Positions 1-6,997 of a stretch of 16,533 bases of DNA are shown here, one piece after another. The notes under the pieces are model-generated. The model worked only from the letters and a program-made list of their open reading frames with translations, was not told the DNA's origin and did no database searches. This stretch comes from Dehalococcoidia bacterium (GTDB lineage: Bacteria; Chloroflexota; Dehalococcoidia; Lucifugimonadales; SHYF01): assembly GCA_009692985.1 (NCBI GenBank), contig SHYF01000016.1:1-16533 (forward strand). The letters run 5' to 3'. The translations under genes and the position numbers were made by a program. Each line of letters opens with the position of its first letter. Position 1 is the stretch's first letter.

Positions 1-2
1 TG

Positions 3-722
3 ACTGGAGTTCAAAGGCCCGACATGCTGTTCGGCCCGGCCAAGACCGACCCGGATGCGCCACGCCACAGAAACCTTGGTTTCTTCCTGATCCCGTTCCC
101 GCATCCAGGCGTGGAGATCGTTGACCAGAAGATGGTAAACAACGGAGCGCAACATTTCATCTATCTGCGCGATGCCCGTATCCCTGCGGACCACCTCCTT
201 GGTGGCGAGACCCAGGGCTGGCAGGTGACGAACACTATTTTGGAAGTCGAGCACGGCGGCCGCGGCCAGGCTTTTCCCAGGGACGACGAGATTGACAGCC
301 TGGTGGAATGGTTGCAAGAACATAAGAAGGCTGGACGGCAGCTTGGAGATGATCCAGTAGTACAGCAGGAAGCAATTGAAGCTTACTGCGATGCCCATGC
401 CCTGGAACTCATGAATAAGCGCACATACGCATATCACATGGGTGGGCAAGAGATGAGCTGGGAAGGTTCCAACACCGGCCTAGCTACCAGAGACATCTCC
501 CTTAGGAACGTGGGTAGAATCCGGCACATCTACGGCCCATATGCCCTATTGGCCTCCCACGACCCAATGACCCCGCACGGAGGGCTCCAGGATGCTAACC
601 AGCGGGCCAGTTTCATCAGGATGCACGGCGCTGGCTCCCGCAACATCGCCAAGGTGATCGTTGCACGGCGCATTGGAATCAGCCGCACCAAGGAGCACGC
701 TGCCGCCACCGCCAGAGTCTAA
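3..722 (+). CDS. Acyl-CoA dehydrogenase, C-terminal part (5' end outside window)
   Basis: This is the C-terminal 239 residues of an acyl-CoA dehydrogenase, a flavoenzyme that oxidises acyl-CoA at the alpha-beta bond and passes electrons to an electron-transfer flavoprotein. The frame is open to the left edge, so the N-terminal FAD/acyl-binding part lies upstream. The visible start, TGVQRPDMLFGPAKTDPDAP, matches the family's middle beta domain (TG.. followed by a [K/R]TDPDAP-type strand), and GFFLIPFPHPGVEI matches the strand after it. A helical C-terminal domain follows from about residue 75. The C-terminal segment where many relatives have a GGT.EIQ-type motif reads MHGAGSRNIAK instead, followed by the usual VIVARRIGISR. 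The substrate cannot be told from this part. It converges with the lipoprotein gene across a hairpin. The family call is secure; the exact subfamily is not. Confidence 0.9.
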   Translation, partial: TGVQRPDMLFGPAKTDPDAPRHRNLGFFLIPFPHPGVEIVDQKMVNNGAQHFIYLRDARIPADHLLGGETQGWQVTNTILEVEHGGRGQAFPRDDEIDSLVEWLQEHKKAGRQLGDDPVVQQEAIEAYCDAHALELMNKRTYAYHMGGQEMSWEGSNTGLATRDISLRNVGRIRHIYGPYALLASHDPMTPHGGLQDANQRASFIRMHGAGSRNIAKVIVARRIGISRTKEHAAATARV

Positions 723-745
723 TTTGACACTTCATGCGCGACGCA

Positions 746-778
746 ATATCAGGGCCTCCCAATGGGAGGCCCTGATAT
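746..778. terminator. 15-bp perfect hairpin between converging genes, likely bidirectional terminator
   Basis: The arms 746-760 and 764-778 (ATATCAGGGCCTCCC and its exact complement) enclose the 3-base loop AAT. It lies 23 bases after the dehydrogenase stop and ends 56 bases past the lipoprotein stop, so it can serve both strands. Neither side has a strong T-run, so intrinsic termination is inferred from the stem and its position. Confidence 0.65.
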
Positions 779-834
779 ATTTCATAGCAAGCTCGCCCTA
801 TCAATCGCCGTGGACAACGAGGGCCGGTATGCCC

Positions 835-1851
835 CTACCCTTTGACGTGGGACGCAAGAGCGCTGGTCAGCAATGCCTCAGCCTTTTCCCGGGTGGGAGC
901 CAGTGCAACAAAAAAGGTGTTGCCCAGCGTAGCTATCATGAGATACGTTCCGTCTATCTCCTTGACCAACACCTCCTGCCCCTTGATCGTTGGCCCTTTC
1001 TCCAACCCTACCCGGTCGGCAAACGAGCCCAAGAAGAACGACAATACGAATCCAGGATACGTGGATTGCGCCACAAAGATACCACCCAGGCCGGCCTCCT
1101 TAAAGTAGCTCGGCCCGATCTGCTCCGGCACCGTCAGAGGTTTGTCGGCATAGGCAATAAAGGCGATGTCGCTAACGTTGGCGGCGCCGAAGGCCTGGCC
1201 GATACCGGAAACGTTCAAGCCAGCCTTGCTGGCCAGGAAGTTCATCAGAGCATCGTTGACGTGAACGAATCCCGCGGCCACAGGCTTTCCTTGTGGCGCT
1301 TCGGGCATCAGGTGCAACAGGTCCCAGGCGACGGGAACCGCAGCTTTGAATTGGGATCCTTGGTTGGCCCTGAGAGAGCTTTCCATGCCACCAGCCCACT
1401 CTCCTGAGCCGCTCACCAGATTCAGCGTCATGCTCTCGCGCCAACTGACTGTCCTGCGTACGTCCCGCCTGGTCGACATCAATTGTTGCACCATCTCGGC
1501 AGTCTTGTCGTCCGGGAACTTTACAGCCCCGGCAAAGGAGTCCAGAGACGACCCCGTCCAGAGGGACAACCCGCTCACCTCCAGGACGTGAGGAATAACA
1601 AAGGTTCGCTTAATGCTTTCATCTATTTCCTCAGCCTTAACAAACCGCTCAGTGGGTATGCCTATTGGAGTACCCTGACTCAGGTACAGATAGGCATCGA
1701 CCTCGCCCGGTGGCAACTGGGCATCCTGGAAGCCTGGCGGCAGTGCCGGATTCGTCCGCGACAGCGCTGCCGCGCACCCCGTCCATAGCAATGTGGCCAT
1801 CATTAGCAGTGCTAGAATCCCGACTGTTTTTGCAACGGTACGTTGGGTCAT
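835..1851 (-). CDS. Predicted lipoprotein of unknown function, second gene of the uvrB unit
   Basis: This 338-residue protein probably sits on the outer face of the membrane. Residues 1-25 form a signal peptide: basic MTQRTVAK, then a hydrophobic core, then WTGC with Cys26 as the likely lipidation site. The -3 Trp is atypical for a lipobox, so an ordinary signal anchor is possible. The rest is soluble, with no further membrane segment and no catalytic motif I recognise. The closing part (GTYLMIATLGNTFFVALAPT) resembles proteins that average small repeated domains, such as DUF3352 types, but I cannot assign it. The gene starts 9 bases after the uvrB stop, and its Shine-Dalgarno AGGAG overlaps that stop (TAGGAG), so the two genes are probably co-transcribed and translationally linked. 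No link to repair is evident from the protein itself. Confidence 0.8.
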   Translation of the reverse strand: MTQRTVAKTVGILALLMMATLLWTGCAAALSRTNPALPPGFQDAQLPPGEVDAYLYLSQGTPIGIPTERFVKAEEIDESIKRTFVIPHVLEVSGLSLWTGSSLDSFAGAVKFPDDKTAEMVQQLMSTRRDVRRTVSWRESMTLNLVSGSGEWAGGMESSLRANQGSQFKAAVPVAWDLLHLMPEAPQGKPVAAGFVHVNDALMNFLASKAGLNVSGIGQAFGAANVSDIAFIAYADKPLTVPEQIGPSYFKEAGLGGIFVAQSTYPGFVLSFFLGSFADRVGLEKGPTIKGQEVLVKEIDGTYLMIATLGNTFFVALAPTREKAEALLTSALASHVKG

Positions 1852-1860
1852 AAAAGACTC

Positions 1861-3897
1861 CTATTTGGATTCACGCTTGCCCGCCGCGCCAACCCGATGG
1901 TCCTCTTCGGCGACAAGCACCTTCCGCAGCTCTACGATCTCGTCTCGCAACAACGCTGCCTTCTCGAACTCCAGTGCTTTCGCAGACTGGCGCATCTGCG
2001 ACTCCAGGTCCTTGACCACCCTCAACAGGTCATCCTTGGGCAAATCTCGGTAGGTAGTATAAACCGCCCTGGTCTCGGCCACTGCCTTCACGCGGTCGGT
2101 GATATCCCTGATTGCCTTTCGTATCCCTTCAGGTGTTATGCCATGCTCAATATTGAACGCCCCTTGAATCAGCCTGCGGCGCTCCGTCTCCTGGATGGCC
2201 GCCTTCATGGAGTCGGTGATTTTGTCGGCATACATGATGACGTGGCCATCCACGTGGCGGGCGGCGCGGCCCATTGTCTGGATGAGGGACGAGTGCGAGC
2301 GAAGGTATCCCTCTTTGTCCGCGTCCAGGATGGCAACCAGGCTCACCTCCGGCAGGTCTAGGCCCTCGCGCAGCAAGTTTATACCTACTACAACGTCGTA
2401 CACGCCCAGGCGCAGGTCACGCAGCCGCTCGCTCCGCTCCAGCGTGTCTATCTCCGAGTGCAGGTATTGGGTCTTTATGTTCATCTCGCGCAGGTAGTCC
2501 GTAAGCTCTTCGGCCATGCGCTTGGTGAGTGTGGTGACCAGGCACCGTTGCCCCCTCTCAGATCGGATGCGTATCTGCTCCAGCAGGTCGTCTATCTGGC
2601 CTTTGGTAGGTTTCACCTCAATGGTGGGGTCCACAAGCCCCGTTGGACGGATAACCTGCTCCACCACCTGCTCCGCATGGCGTAGCTCGTAGGCCGCCGG
2701 AGTAGCGGAAACGTAGACCGTCTGATTGACCCCGGCCGCGAACTCCTGGAAGCTCAAAGGCCTGTTGTCCAACGCGGACGGCAACCGGAAGCCGTAGTCC
2801 ACCAGTGTCTTCTTCCGAGCTACGTCACCGTGATACATGCCGTTCAGCTGAGGAACAGTCATGTGCGACTCGTCAAGGAACAGCAGGAAATCGTCTGGGA
2901 AATAATCCATTAGGGTGGAAGGGGTGCTGCCTGGCGCTCGCCGGGCCAGGTGGCGGGAGTAGTTCTCCACGCCGGAGCAGTATCCTGCCTCCTGGAGCAT
3001 TTCCAGGTCATACAGCGTGCGCGACTCCAGCCGCTGGGCCTCCAGTAGCTTGCCCTGCCCGCGCAGCTCCTCCAGCCGTTGTGCCAGCTCCACTCGAATG
3101 TCCCCAAGGGCTAGTACCAGCTTGTCCGCCGAGGTCACGAAATGCTTGGCGGGATATATCTCGATGGAGTCTCGTTCTGCCAGCACCTCTCCTGTCAGCG
3201 GGTCCACCTCTACAATACGCTCCACCTCATCGCCCCAGAACTGCAGGCGGACCGCTATCTCCTGGTACGCCGGCATTATCTCCAGAGTGTCGCCTCGGAT
3301 GCGGAACTTGCCACGGGACAGGTCCATGTCGTTCCGCTCGTACTGCATATCAATGAGCTGTCGGAGCAGCTTGTGTCTGTTCCGCTTTTCTCCCTTGGCC
3401 ACGTACGCCACGAAGCTCTGGTACTCCTCCGGCGAACCCAGGCCGTAGATGCAGGAAACCGAGGCTACTATGAGAACGTCCCTGCGTGTCAGCAGGGCGC
3501 GTGTAGCGGCGTGCCTCAGCTTGTCTATCTCGTCGTTGACATCTGAGTCCTTCTCGATATAGGTGTCCGTCTGGGGGACGTAGGCTTCGGGCTGATAGTA
3601 GTCGTAGTAGCTGACGAAATACTCCACGGCGTTGTGTGGAAAGAACTCCCTGAACTCAGTGGCCAGTTGCGCCGCCAGAGTCTTGTTGTGGGCAATGACC
3701 AGGGTGGGTCGCTGCACCTGCTCCACCACCTTGGCCATTGTGAAAGTCTTGCCGGAGCCTGTGACGCCCAGCAAAACCTGGTGCTTCAAGCCCGAAAGAA
3801 CCCCCTGGGCCAGCTTCTCTATGGCCTGCGGCTGGTCTCCCGTTGGCTGGAAGTCGGAAACAACCTGAAATACGCCTTGTTTTAGTGTTGTGTTCAT
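1861..3897 (-). CDS. uvrB: UvrABC system protein B (excinuclease damage-verification subunit)
   Basis: UvrB receives damaged DNA from UvrA, opens the strands, checks the lesion and recruits UvrC for incision in nucleotide excision repair. At 678 residues it is full family length. In order: Walker A GVTGSGKT (about 44-51); the beta-hairpin [12 protein letters not shown] (about 97-108) that inserts between the strands; the Walker B box FLLFLDESH (DESH about 342-345); helicase motif [11 protein letters not shown]; and a C-terminal UVR domain (about 632-667) for UvrC contact. The N-terminus [17 protein letters not shown] matches the family, so the ATG is kept although no good Shine-Dalgarno precedes it. 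A GGAGGG lies about 20 bases further upstream, too far to act directly. The gene is divergent from the zinc-protein gene and leads into the lipoprotein gene. Confidence 0.98.
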   Translation of the reverse strand: MNTTLKQGVFQVVSDFQPTGDQPQAIEKLAQGVLSGLKHQVLLGVTGSGKTFTMAKVVEQVQRPTLVIAHNKTLAAQLATEFREFFPHNAVEYFVSYYDYYQPEAYVPQTDTYIEKDSDVNDEIDKLRHAATRALLTRRDVLIVASVSCIYGLGSPEEYQSFVAYVAKGEKRNRHKLLRQLIDMQYERNDMDLSRGKFRIRGDTLEIMPAYQEIAVRLQFWGDEVERIVEVDPLTGEVLAERDSIEIYPAKHFVTSADKLVLALGDIRVELAQRLEELRGQGKLLEAQRLESRTLYDLEMLQEAGYCSGVENYSRHLARRAPGSTPSTLMDYFPDDFLLFLDESHMTVPQLNGMYHGDVARKKTLVDYGFRLPSALDNRPLSFQEFAAGVNQTVYVSATPAAYELRHAEQVVEQVIRPTGLVDPTIEVKPTKGQIDDLLEQIRIRSERGQRCLVTTLTKRMAEELTDYLREMNIKTQYLHSEIDTLERSERLRDLRLGVYDVVVGINLLREGLDLPEVSLVAILDADKEGYLRSHSSLIQTMGRAARHVDGHVIMYADKITDSMKAAIQETERRRLIQGAFNIEHGITPEGIRKAIRDITDRVKAVAETRAVYTTYRDLPKDDLLRVVKDLESQMRQSAKALEFEKAALLRDEIVELRKVLVAEEDHRVGAAGKRESK

Positions 3898-3924
3898 AGG
3901 TGGCCAGATATGAGGTTGCCCTCC

Positions 3925-3953
3925 ATTGTACGGTAATGCAACCCATGTTAGAA
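3925..3953 (-). promoter_or_regulatory. Weak candidate promoter for uvrB
   Basis: On the minus strand, TACAAT (3925-3930) matches the -10 consensus at 5 of 6 positions. It is placed to give a leader of about 20 bases. The element 17 bases upstream (TTCTAA) matches -35 poorly, 3 of 6. No clear LexA-type operator was recognised. Confidence 0.3.
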
Positions 3954-3975
3954 GAGACCGTACTTATCGGGGCCA

Positions 3976-4004
3976 AGTACAAAACTCTGGAGATACCCTA
4001 TAAA
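3976..4004 (+). promoter_or_regulatory. Candidate promoter for the zinc-protein/dCTP-deaminase unit
   Basis: TATAAA (3999-4004) matches the -10 consensus at 5 of 6 positions. AGTACA lies 17 bases upstream and matches -35 only at its last three positions. The start point would fall near 4011, giving a leader of about 28 bases before the ATG at 4039. Confidence 0.35.
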
Positions 4005-4038
4005 GGTGCCTTCACAAGAGGTGGACAGCTAGGCAACG

Positions 4039-4236
4039 ATGGTTTATTCTTTGTGCCATGTTACGGACAAGAAAGAGTGGCTCGCGTTCTGCTTAGCAAA
4101 CGGCATCTGCGCTCAGTGCAGTAGGCCTATCGAGGCGGGGAAAGGTGTAGGGACGGGGCGCTTGTCAGATGGATTATTTTGCAGCCTTGAATGCTACTCG
4201 AAGTATCGCAGTGCGGCAGACTACAAACCCGACTAA
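4039..4236 (+). CDS. Small zinc-binding protein (TRASH/MYM-like cysteine pattern)
   Basis: This 65-residue protein carries C24-A-Q-C27, then 20 residues, then C48-S-L-E-C52 in the context LFCSLECYSKY. That spacing (CxxC...CxxxC, or C-x20-C-x3-C) resembles TRASH- or MYM-type zinc fingers, so one structural or metal-sensing zinc site is likely. C6 and C18 are extra cysteines. The first 20 residues (MVYSLCHVTDKKEWLAFCLA) show no other domain. AGG sits 5 bases before the ATG, and a candidate promoter lies upstream. The stop is 22 bases before the preferred start of the deaminase gene, so the two are probably one transcript. I do not recognise a specific family; roles as a nucleic-acid or metal-binding partner are guesses. 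The cysteine spacing argues against a chance reading frame. Confidence 0.65.
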   Translation: MVYSLCHVTDKKEWLAFCLANGICAQCSRPIEAGKGVGTGRLSDGLFCSLECYSKYRSAADYKPD

Positions 4237-4258
4237 CGACTCCCAATTCCAAGGTTCT

Positions 4259-5452
4259 ATGCCGCCTGCCGAGGGCGTGCTTCCCGACACTTTGTTGCGG
4301 GACGCCATCCGCTGTGGGTGGGTGCTTGCTGCCGACGGTGCAATCCCAGGTCCAAATATTCAGCCGGCTAGCCTTGATCTCCGGCTAGGCAACGTCGCTT
4401 ATAGGCTCAGAAGCAGTTTCTTGCCAGGCGATAAAGTTGTAAGTCGCAGCTTAAAGGACCACCAACTCGGTCCAGATATCCCCCTTGACAATGGTGCCGT
4501 GCTCGAAAGGAACCGCCCCTATCTAATCCCATTGATGGAAAGTCTGAAGCTGCCCTCTGGGATCAAGGCTAAAGCCAATCCTAAGAGCTCGACTGGCAGA
4601 CTGGACATATTCACCCGTATCATAGTCGATAAAAGCCCTGGGTTTGACGAAATCCCAGTAGGCTACTGTGGGCCAATGTACTTAGAGGTCGTGTCTCGCT
4701 CGTTTACCATCCAAGTAAAAGATAATCTGTCGTTAAATCAAATCAGGCTTATACACGGGACATCTGTAGTACCCGACCAAGAACTCAAACGAATGCATGC
4801 ACAGTCGCCGCTTCTGTACTATTACGGGTTGGACGGCAAACAGCCTCGCGCAGTGGATAATTTAAACCCTGGAGATGGGCTGTTTTTGACAGTTGACCTG
4901 CTTGGCAACGCGGACGAGATTGTTGGGTATCGGGCCAAGAAGAATAGCCAGCTTCTGGATTTGTCACAAGTGGGAGGCTACCTGCGGGAGGATTTCTGGG
5001 AGCATGTCGAAACTGATCGCGGCAAACGTCTCATCCTTGAGCCAGAGGAGTTCTATCTTTTGGTTTCCCGTGAAGGCGTAGCAGTGCCCCCGCAGTACGC
5101 GGGAGAAATGACTGCGTATGATCCGACCAGCGGTGAACTGCGAACTCACTACGCAGGGTTTTTTGACCCCGGCTTCGGGTTTTCTGAGCCCAACGGGCTT
5201 CTGGGCAGCCGTGCAGTACTAGAGGTGCGTGCTCATGATGTCCCGTTTGCCCTTGAAAATGGTCAAAGAATCGCCAGACTAAGATATGAGTCTATGGTCA
5301 AGCCCCCTGAACATTTGTACGGGCCGGAGATCGGCTCTTCTTACCAGAACCAAAGGTTGAAGTTGAGCAAACTGTTCCGAGAACCTTTGCTAAAGACTTC
5401 TCATCAAGCATCATATTTGGAATCTATGGCGCGGCAGGATAGGTTGAGGTAG
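4259..5452 (+). CDS. dcd: 2'-deoxycytidine 5'-triphosphate deaminase-like protein, two-domain form
   Basis: Members of the dCTP deaminase/dUTPase superfamily make dUTP from dCTP for thymidylate supply. This 397-residue protein resembles the long two-domain DCD family rather than the ~190-residue enterobacterial enzyme. The N-terminal half has LPD..LRDAI, QPASLDLRLG (about 35-44), NPKSSTGRLD (about 107-116, the position of the phosphate-contacting serine/arginine motif) and GPMYLEV, with a candidate catalytic Glu near 143. The C-terminal half repeats the fold with FDPGFGF and AVLEV (Glu near 322) but lacks a second SST.R motif. I start it at ATG 4259, which follows AAGG and fits the family's beginning (GVLPD). 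The longer frame from 4169 would overlap the zinc-protein gene by 68 bases. The gene is AT-richer than its surroundings. Some dCTP deaminases act in phage defence; nothing here proves that role. Confidence 0.8.
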   Translation: MPPAEGVLPDTLLRDAIRCGWVLAADGAIPGPNIQPASLDLRLGNVAYRLRSSFLPGDKVVSRSLKDHQLGPDIPLDNGAVLERNRPYLIPLMESLKLPSGIKAKANPKSSTGRLDIFTRIIVDKSPGFDEIPVGYCGPMYLEVVSRSFTIQVKDNLSLNQIRLIHGTSVVPDQELKRMHAQSPLLYYYGLDGKQPRAVDNLNPGDGLFLTVDLLGNADEIVGYRAKKNSQLLDLSQVGGYLREDFWEHVETDRGKRLILEPEEFYLLVSREGVAVPPQYAGEMTAYDPTSGELRTHYAGFFDPGFGFSEPNGLLGSRAVLEVRAHDVPFALENGQRIARLRYESMVKPPEHLYGPEIGSSYQNQRLKLSKLFREPLLKTSHQASYLESMARQDRLR

Positions 5453-5459
5453 CTATAAT
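5431..5459 (+). promoter_or_regulatory. Candidate promoter for the PspC/LiaF unit
   Basis: A perfect -10 TATAAT lies at 5454-5459, just after the deaminase stop. The sequence 17 bases upstream (GCGGCA) is a poor -35, 3 of 6. It would give a leader of about 36 bases to the ATT start at 5502, so the stress unit probably has its own start or uses an alternative or activated promoter. Confidence 0.4.
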
Positions 5460-5490
5460 ACGCACAGCTCACAACCTGGGTAATCTCACT

Positions 5491-5495
5491 GGAGG
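5491..5495 (+). promoter_or_regulatory. Strong Shine-Dalgarno that points to an ATT start
   Basis: GGAGG lies six bases (TATCCA) before ATT at 5502-5504. No ATG, GTG or TTG occurs in frame between the upstream stop (TAA 5481-5483) and TTG 5541. This placement is what selects ATT as the likely initiation codon of the PspC gene. Confidence 0.6.
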
Positions 5496-5501
5496 TATCC
5501 A

Positions 5502-5840
5502 ATTACACCCAAAAGGGTTCGCAAGAGCAGCCGGGACAAGTTGCTCTTCGGCGTGGCCGGCGGCCTGGCCGAATACTTCAACATTGACCCCGTGCTGGTG
5601 CGCCTGGTCTTCGCGCTAAGCATCTTCGCCGGTGGAATGGGCCTTATCGCCTACCTGGTATTGGCCATCATCATGCCACAAGGAGACAGCAGCGCTGCGC
5701 TTCCGGTTGACCTTGTGAAAGAAAACCTGCATACCATTGGCCAAGAGGCCGCCGAGGCTGCCCATAGAGCAGAAGAGGCAGTGCGAAGAACGCCCTCCGC
5801 CGATGACAGTGGGTCGGTACCAGAGGCCCCTGTGGGCTAG
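5502..5840 (+). CDS. PspC-domain membrane protein with probable ATT start, ending at an in-frame amber codon
   Basis: PspC-domain proteins are small inner-membrane proteins of envelope-stress (phage-shock or Lia-type) responses. From ATT 5502 the product is ITPKRVRKSSRDKLLFGVAG... (112 residues), with the family's basic N-terminus, GGLAEYFNIDPVLVRLVFAL and a membrane segment ending in AYLVLAIIMP. Starting at TTG 5541 would cut the conserved basic RDK segment and would lack a Shine-Dalgarno, so I prefer ATT. Use of ATT is known for infC. The C-terminal tail is a charged helix (LVKENLHTIGQEAAEAAHRAEEA). TAG at 5838-5840 ends the frame, but the same frame continues for 57 codons as a LiaF-type membrane domain, an arrangement seen fused in related proteins. 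Either the full gene has been broken by a nonsense change or the amber codon is read through. Confidence 0.75.
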   Translation: MTPKRVRKSSRDKLLFGVAGGLAEYFNIDPVLVRLVFALSIFAGGMGLIAYLVLAIIMPQGDSSAALPVDLVKENLHTIGQEAAEAAHRAEEAVRRTPSADDSGSVPEAPVG

Positions 5841-6014
5841 CCTGAAAGGACACGTAGCAAGGCTACCCTGGGAGTCATATTCATCGTCGTGGGGGCAATC
5901 CTGCTTCTGGTGAACCTGGGTGTGCTCCGTTGGTTCAGCTGGGGCACGTTCTGGCCCGTGGTTCTAATTCTTGCTGGCCTGGCAATTATCATTGGTCGTT
6001 TTAGGAGAAACTGA
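5841..6014 (+). pseudogene. In-frame continuation of the PspC gene: LiaF-type (DUF5668-like) membrane hairpin without its own start
   Basis: After the TAG, the same frame reads 57 codons to TGA 6012-6014: PERTRSKATLGVIFIVVGA, then a second hydrophobic stretch FWPVVLILAGLAIIIG ending in RFRRN. Two membrane segments around a tryptophan-rich turn (LRWFSW) match the LiaI/LiaF N-terminal domain. They resemble the first domain of the next gene, sharing ILLL...GVL.W and FWP. There is no ATG, GTG or TTG before the first membrane segment (the first GTG, 5889, is inside it), so independent translation looks unlikely. The stop overlaps the next ATG by one base (TGATG), which normally means translational coupling, so ribosomes were evidently expected to reach this point. 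The TAG is followed by C, a comparatively leaky context. It may be readthrough, a recent nonsense mutation or a sequencing error. Confidence 0.65.
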
Positions 6015-6967
6015 TGTCCCGAAGGTCCAACAGGTCAGAGTCGCCGTCTCGATCATCTCGCCAGTCCCGGCCATCCCGTCGTGGCAGTGGCAAAAGCTCC
6101 AAGAACCTTCCTCTGGCCGGCATCGTTCTGCTCATGGCCGGCGTCATTCTGCTGCTGCAAACCACGGGCGTCCTGCCGTGGGACATGTGGCTAGGCCTGT
6201 GGCGGTTTTGGCCCTTGCTTGTCATTGCCCTGGGCATTCAGATTCTGTTTGGCCGCAAGATAGGATGGTGGGCTACCGTCCTGGTCATAGGTGCGATTCT
6301 GGTTGCCATAGGAGGGGCGCTGCTGGTAGGCGCTGGCAATGAGAAGCCGGTGGACTCCGTGGCGGAGCCGCTGATCGGCCTAGAGTCCGCGGACGTGAGC
6401 ATCAAGTTCGTCGCTGGAGACCTCGCCCTAAAGTCGTTGCCCGCCGGCTCACCCAATTTGGTGGAAGGGCAGTTCGGAACAGAAGGGCAGGGAGCAAGGG
6501 TGCAACTCATCCGCTCCCAGAACAAGGGCAAACTGCTAATCTCCATTGACCGGCAACCGTGGATACGCTGGTTCTCCAAAGCCTCTTGGAAATTGGCCCT
6601 ATCTCAAACGACGAAGCTGACCATGGACCTGGACGTGGGCGCTGCGGACGCGAAGCTGGACCTCCGGGAGCTGAAGCTATCAGAGCTGAACGTGAATGCA
6701 GGAGCAGCGAACGTGGAGATTGTCATGCCCGCCAGCGCCGGGAACGTGGTGGCAAGCATCAATGCCGGGGCCGCAGACATAACTCTGGTCATACCCCAAG
6801 GAGTATCGGCCAAGATCAAGAAGCGCACCGGCGTATCCTCTTTTGCGATTGATGCTGGACGATTCCCTCTTTCTGGCGATGTGTACGTTTCTCCCGACTT
6901 CGAGGCCGCCAAGAACCGCGTGACGATTAATCTGGAAATAGGGGCGGCCAACGTTACCGTAAAGTAG
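6014..6967 (+). CDS. LiaF-like membrane protein with toastrack domain
   Basis: This 317-residue protein has a basic, serine/arginine-rich N-terminus (1-30), three hydrophobic segments (about 33-50, 64-80, 86-107), then a soluble beta-rich domain. The membrane part matches the LiaI/LiaF N-terminal domain. The soluble part matches the toastrack/DUF4097-like fold, with recurring GAA[D/N] strand starts at about 209, 230, 252 and 310 (GAADAKLDL, GAANVEIVM, GAADITLVIP, GAANVTVK). Such proteins modulate envelope-stress signalling, typically with PspC or LiaRS partners, but no sensor kinase or response regulator is in this window. AGGAG (6003-6007) sits 6 bases before the ATG, which overlaps the preceding TGA. 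The gene converges on the DUF1385 gene across a hairpin that covers its stop codon. Confidence 0.85.
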   Translation: MSRRSNRSESPSRSSRQSRPSRRGSGKSSKNLPLAGIVLLMAGVILLLQTTGVLPWDMWLGLWRFWPLLVIALGIQILFGRKIGWWATVLVIGAILVAIGGALLVGAGNEKPVDSVAEPLIGLESADVSIKFVAGDLALKSLPAGSPNLVEGQFGTEGQGARVQLIRSQNKGKLLISIDRQPWIRWFSKASWKLALSQTTKLTMDLDVGAADAKLDLRELKLSELNVNAGAANVEIVMPASAGNVVASINAGAADITLVIPQGVSAKIKKRTGVSSFAIDAGRFPLSGDVYVSPDFEAAKNRVTINLEIGAANVTVK

Positions 6968-6992
6968 GGGCGAGACATGCCGAGCCCCTACT
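6963..6992. terminator. 9-bp hairpin shared by converging genes
   Basis: AGTAGGGGC (6963-6971) pairs exactly with GCCCCTACT (6984-6992) around a 12-base loop. It includes the toastrack stop codon and ends six bases before the DUF1385 stop. No T-run follows on either side. Bidirectional termination is inferred from position. Confidence 0.5.
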
Positions 6993-6997
6993 GCCAT

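Noticed and set aside
661..1407. 248-codon plus-strand frame opposite the lipoprotein
   Set aside because: It spans the end of the dehydrogenase, the terminator hairpin and the antisense of a signal-peptide-bearing gene; no motif supports it.
3900..4124. 74-codon plus-strand frame upstream of the zinc-protein gene
   Set aside because: It begins inside the divergent regulatory region, has no Shine-Dalgarno or recognisable motif, and overlaps the cysteine-motif gene in another frame.
4169..4258. N-terminal 30-codon extension of the dCTP deaminase
   Set aside because: It would overlap the zinc-protein gene by 68 bases; the family begins near GVLPD and ATG 4259 has its own AAGG.
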